Assembly: GCA_002728035.1 (NCBI GenBank)
Contig: PBUZ01000054.1
Span: 1-7,880, forward strand
Length of the DNA stretch: 7,880 nt
Direction of reading: 5' to 3'
Origin: Methanobacteriota archaeon
GTDB taxonomy: Archaea; Thermoplasmatota; Poseidoniia; Poseidoniales; Poseidoniaceae
Shown: piece by piece, positions 5,866 through 7,880 of the stretch
Layout of the letters: every line of letters begins with the position of its first letter
Position numbering within the stretch: the stretch's first letter is position 1
Notes under the pieces: generated by a model
The model's input: the letters and a program-made list of their open reading frames with translations, nothing else
Database searches by the model: none
Told to the model about the DNA's origin: nothing
Made by a program: the position numbers and the translations under genes

Positions 5866-6528
5866 ATGGAGGGCGAGGTTGCAGCGTATTTTGACCTCGA
5901 TGGGACCCTGCTCAATGCTTCGAGTGAAAAAACGCTCACTGCACATCTGGCAAAACGTCGTCCATGGCGAATTCCGTGGGGGGCATTGGCTTGGACCACA
6001 GGGTTTGTGACCAACCTCTTGCGGGGGCGCGCTGTCTACGACGCTGCACGTAATCGCGGTCACCTTTCCCTCGCCTCTTGGGAGGTCCTGACGAAGTATT
6101 CAGAGGAACTCGCCCAGCATCGCCTCAAACAACACATTCCGCAGCAGGCTTGGGACAAACTCGCTTGGCATCGAGAACAGGGCCACCGATTGGTGTTGGT
6201 CACGGCAACGGTTGCACCGATGGCCGAAGCCATGGCAAGGGTGTTGGAGATGGATGCCGTTTACGGTTGTGGGCCCGAGCAGCGAACGGGTCGCTTGTCC
6301 GGCTCCGAGCGAGGCTGGAGTGTCCCACGACGGAAAGGAAAGGTGCCGGTGGTTGAGCAGGACGCTCAACAACACGGCCACACCCTCTCCAAGTGTTATG
6401 GCTACGGCAACACCTTGGCCGACTCTTACTTCATGGCTCTGTGCGGCCACGCCATCGCCATCAGTCCAGAAGGGCCACTTCGTCGTCACGCACAAGCCAA
6501 TGGATGGTCGATTGAAGACTGGTCGTGA
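5866..6528 (+). CDS. HAD-IB family phosphatase (SerB/PgpC-like)
   Basis: A 220-residue haloacid dehalogenase superfamily hydrolase of subclass IB, the group that holds phosphoserine phosphatase and phosphatidylglycerophosphatase C. Motif I is YFDLDGTLL with nucleophile Asp10 and acid/base Asp12. Motif II is LVTATVAPM (Thr113). The motif III Lys is probably Lys157 or Lys159 (RRKGK). Motif IV is YGNTLADSYFM with Asp186. The family tail SPEGPLRRHAQANGW is present. The helical cap (about 20-100) contains WRIPWG and a hydrophobic GALAWTTGFVTNLL stretch that could contact a lipid substrate. The first motif IV acid is Asn182 instead of Asp; as I recall, GN(S/T)xxD also occurs in PgpC-type members, so loss of activity need not follow. 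The substrate cannot be decided. It lies 51 bases after the winged-helix gene. Confidence 0.85.
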   Translation: MEGEVAAYFDLDGTLLNASSEKTLTAHLAKRRPWRIPWGALAWTTGFVTNLLRGRAVYDAARNRGHLSLASWEVLTKYSEELAQHRLKQHIPQQAWDKLAWHREQGHRLVLVTATVAPMAEAMARVLEMDAVYGCGPEQRTGRLSGSERGWSVPRRKGKVPVVEQDAQQHGHTLSKCYGYGNTLADSYFMALCGHAIAISPEGPLRRHAQANGWSIEDWS

Positions 6529-6531
6529 AGA

Positions 6532-6538
6532 GTATATG
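6532..6538 (+). promoter_or_regulatory. TATA box for the 330-aa gene
   Basis: GTATATG is centred 27 bases before the ATG at 6562, preceded by GTGAAGA as a possible BRE. The spacing fits an archaeal leaderless promoter. The box lies just after the stop of the HAD phosphatase gene, so the 330-aa gene probably has its own transcript. Confidence 0.6.
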
Positions 6539-6556
6539 TATGGTGAAGAACCATAC
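6538..6556 (+). repeat. 7-bp inverted repeat between TATA box and start codon
   Basis: GTATGGT and ACCATAC form a perfect inverted repeat with a 5-base spacer (GAAGA). It begins at the edge of the TATA box and ends five bases before the start codon, so it covers the presumed transcription start region. This is where an archaeal repressor dimer would block polymerase recruitment. If the transcript is leaderless the repeat is not transcribed in full and an RNA hairpin role is less likely. Confidence 0.5.
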
Positions 6557-6561
6557 CTTCC

Positions 6562-7554
6562 ATGTCACTTACCAATTTGTTTGGAAACAATCATGAGACA
6601 CCAAAAATCCCTGAAGACCAGCTTGGTCGGCGGGCGATCATGCTGGAAAAGATGCTCGGCAACTCACGTGCCGTGGCTCGCGCTGCTGACTTGGTGATGG
6701 ACATCATTGAGCGTAATGAACGACGCATGAAACTCGATGCAGACGGCAACCTCGTCATCGCCGGCCGTTTGGCATTTTACAAAGTCAACCTCAACGGCTT
6801 TTTTGACAAATTCACCAACCCCTTCAGTTACAACTCCTTTGATGTGGTTGAAGTGCACCCAAAGAGTGGTATGGTGGAAGAACCCCAAACAGCCTGCGTT
6901 CAAGTTCAACCCCAGCCCAACATGCCAGCCGGTGACCTGCTTGCCGGGTACATTCTCGGATTGCTCAACGATGAGGTGACCTGGTTGCAGGAACACCTCG
7001 GGCCACTGCGCCGAACCCTGCTGGCCATTTACGGCATGGGTCGCTCACCGCTCTCCGCCTCTTTGCAAGCCCATTTTTGGGAGAAGATGAGAGGTCGCTT
7101 CGACTTTGCCAACGACTGCGTCGTGGTTGATGGCACCAACGGTTGGAAATGGCGTGTTACCTTTTGCCAACCGTTGACTCGCGAATTCAAAATCGAGTAT
7201 CAAAAACCCCGTCAAGACTGGTGGACCACCGTGTTCAACGAGCACATCAAAGAATCCAGTGGCCACTACGTGTTCAACAGTTTCTTCGACACCGTTGAGC
7301 ACTTGGCTCATTGTCCAGGCCTTCTTTGCCAAATGGCAGAGGACGGGAACGATTGGGAGGCTGACCCCATTTTCCTGCGAAAGATTGCTGTTGACTACCC
7401 TCCACTTGCCAAGCGCTTGTTGAAGACCATTGACGATGACGAGGCTTACGACCCTGAGAAAGTGTCCAACTACTACGACGAATACCTTGCCGCAGAAGAG
7501 GTCAACACCATTCGTCAACTTGACGACCTGGTGCGTGAGCGAGCCTATGCTTGA
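6562..7554 (+). CDS. Conserved-looking hypothetical protein, 330 aa
   Basis: A 330-residue soluble protein that I cannot assign to a family. It has no signal peptide and no membrane segments. The N-terminal part is helical and charged (MLEKMLGNSRAVARAADLV, then a long helix to RRMKLD). A mixed, aromatic-rich core follows: RLAFYKVNLNGFFDKF, DLLAGYILGLLNDEV, LRRTLLAIYGMGRS, and WKWRVTFCQPL with WWTTVFNEH. The C-terminal part is acidic and helical (DDDEAYDPEKVSNYYDEYLAAEE). There is no recognisable nucleotide-binding or metal-catalytic motif. The even composition and length suggest a real, conserved protein of the lineage. The ATG at 6562 is supported by a TATA box 27 bases upstream. It is convergent with the tRNA-Arg gene, with an 11-base gap. 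Confidence 0.7.
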   Translation: MSLTNLFGNNHETPKIPEDQLGRRAIMLEKMLGNSRAVARAADLVMDIIERNERRMKLDADGNLVIAGRLAFYKVNLNGFFDKFTNPFSYNSFDVVEVHPKSGMVEEPQTACVQVQPQPNMPAGDLLAGYILGLLNDEVTWLQEHLGPLRRTLLAIYGMGRSPLSASLQAHFWEKMRGRFDFANDCVVVDGTNGWKWRVTFCQPLTREFKIEYQKPRQDWWTTVFNEHIKESSGHYVFNSFFDTVEHLAHCPGLLCQMAEDGNDWEADPIFLRKIAVDYPPLAKRLLKTIDDDEAYDPEKVSNYYDEYLAAEEVNTIRQLDDLVRERAYA

Positions 7555-7565
7555 TCGAGCATGAA

Positions 7566-7642
7566 TGGCGGCCCCACCGCGATTCGAACACGGGTTCGAG
7601 GCTCCGCAAGCCTCTGTGATATCCAAGCTACACTATAGGGCC
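7566..7642 (-). tRNA. tRNA-Arg (anticodon GCG)
   Basis: A full 77-base cloverleaf with encoded 3' CCA. The acceptor stem GGCCCTA pairs with TGGGGCC (one T-G wobble), followed by discriminator G and CCA. The D arm keeps U8, A14, G18G19 and A21. The anticodon stem GAGGC/GCCTC closes the loop TTGCGGA, with anticodon GCG at 7605-7607, which reads the arginine codon CGC. The T arm CCGTG/CGCGG closes TTCGAAT. The variable loop has four bases. A20, a known arginine identity base, is present. A G34 arginine tRNA is the archaeal solution for CGC/CGU. There is no intron. Confidence 0.95.
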
Positions 7643-7664
7643 ACTTCGCCCCACCCGCCTCCCC

Positions 7665-7672
7665 AATATAAG
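7665..7672 (-). promoter_or_regulatory. TATA box of the tRNA-Arg gene
   Basis: On the minus strand this reads CTTATATT, centred about 26 bases upstream of the tRNA 5' end (7642). This is the classic archaeal spacing for a tRNA transcribed from, or very near, its mature 5' end. Read on the plus strand the AT-rich core could also serve the thioesterase gene at 7735 with a leader of about 40 bases, but the minus orientation fits the consensus better. Confidence 0.65.
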
Positions 7673-7734
7673 CGCGAGGGTGTCTCTCCTGCAGGGAGGC
7701 AAGGGTTCATTGGCCACGCCTTCGTCCTTTGTTC

Positions 7735-7880
7735 ATGGCGGTCAACGTTCAACGAACGGTTGAGTTTTCAATGATCGATATGGCCAACGTGGCGTACTAC
7801 CCACGGATTTTTGACCTCGCTCACAAAGTGTTCGAGGAGGCGTGGCTCGAGATGTGCGGCGTTTCATACCCCACCTTGGT
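7735..7880 (+). CDS. 4-hydroxybenzoyl-CoA thioesterase-like hot-dog protein, N-terminal part (3' end outside window)
   Basis: The first 48 residues of an acyl-CoA thioesterase of the 4HBT hot-dog family, which hydrolyses acyl- or aroyl-CoA thioesters. The segment MIDMANVAYYPRIFDLAHK aligns with the catalytic helix of Pseudomonas 4-hydroxybenzoyl-CoA thioesterase (DPAGIVWYPNY). Asp15 falls on the catalytic Asp, and the conserved Tyr-Pro pair is kept. FEEAWLEMCGVSYPTL continues the central helix as in the family. The ATG at 7735 is chosen because it includes the first strand (VQRTVEFS); the ATG at 7771 would remove it. There is no clear Shine-Dalgarno sequence and no TATA box at the leaderless distance. 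The gene is divergent from the tRNA, with 92 bases between them. Confidence 0.82.
   Translation, partial: MAVNVQRTVEFSMIDMANVAYYPRIFDLAHKVFEEAWLEMCGVSYPTL

Noticed and set aside
7688..7695. CCTGCAGG palindrome between the tRNA and the thioesterase gene
   Set aside because: It is only 8 bp. The extended stem is 4 bp plus a wobble, and it sits at no informative distance from either start; it could be chance in GC-rich DNA.

Overview
The window looks like a piece of a compact archaeal genome, most plausibly a marine Euryarchaeote of the Marine Group II / Poseidoniales type. The archaeal assignment rests on four signs. (1) There is a tRNA-Arg with a GCG anticodon; bacteria normally decode CGC with an inosine (ACG) tRNA. 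(2) A TATA box is centred about 26 bases upstream of that tRNA. (3) TATA-like boxes sit about 27 bases before two start codons, as in leaderless archaeal genes. (4) A PAC2-family proteasome assembly chaperone ends in a proteasome-docking HbYX tripeptide. The finer placement is inference from the gene mix: bacterial-type NAD-dependent ligase, PKD-domain lipoprotein, short intergenic gaps. No phylogeny was run.

Left part (1-3413): the 3' end of ligA (NAD-dependent DNA ligase) on + meets a PAC2-family gene on -, with one base between the stops. Divergently from the PAC2 gene comes a Cas4/RecB-like iron-sulfur nuclease on +. It meets a DnaQ-like 3'-5' exonuclease on - tail to tail, the stops overlapping by six bases. 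Three of these four genes are DNA-processing enzymes (joining, resection, 3'-end trimming). The ligase ends in what looks like a PCNA-interacting (PIP) peptide.

Middle and right part (3474-7554): a run of + strand genes. In order they are a small acidic protein, a PKD-domain surface lipoprotein, a 117-aa unknown, a 93-aa winged-helix-like protein with its own TATA box, a HAD-IB phosphatase, and a 330-aa protein of unknown family. The last is preceded by a TATA box and a 7-bp inverted repeat. Gaps are 30-50 bases.

Right end (7566-7880): a complete tRNA-Arg(GCG) on - with encoded CCA, and the 5' end of a 4-hydroxybenzoyl-CoA-thioesterase-like (hot-dog fold) gene on +, cut by the window edge. 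No insertion sequence, CRISPR array, rRNA or integrase is visible, and no stretch over 300 bases lacks a gene. The most promising leads are the PIP-like tail on a bacterial-type ligase, the stand-alone Cas4-like nuclease with an extra C-terminal domain beside a DnaQ-like exonuclease, and the palindromic promoter of the 330-aa orphan gene.
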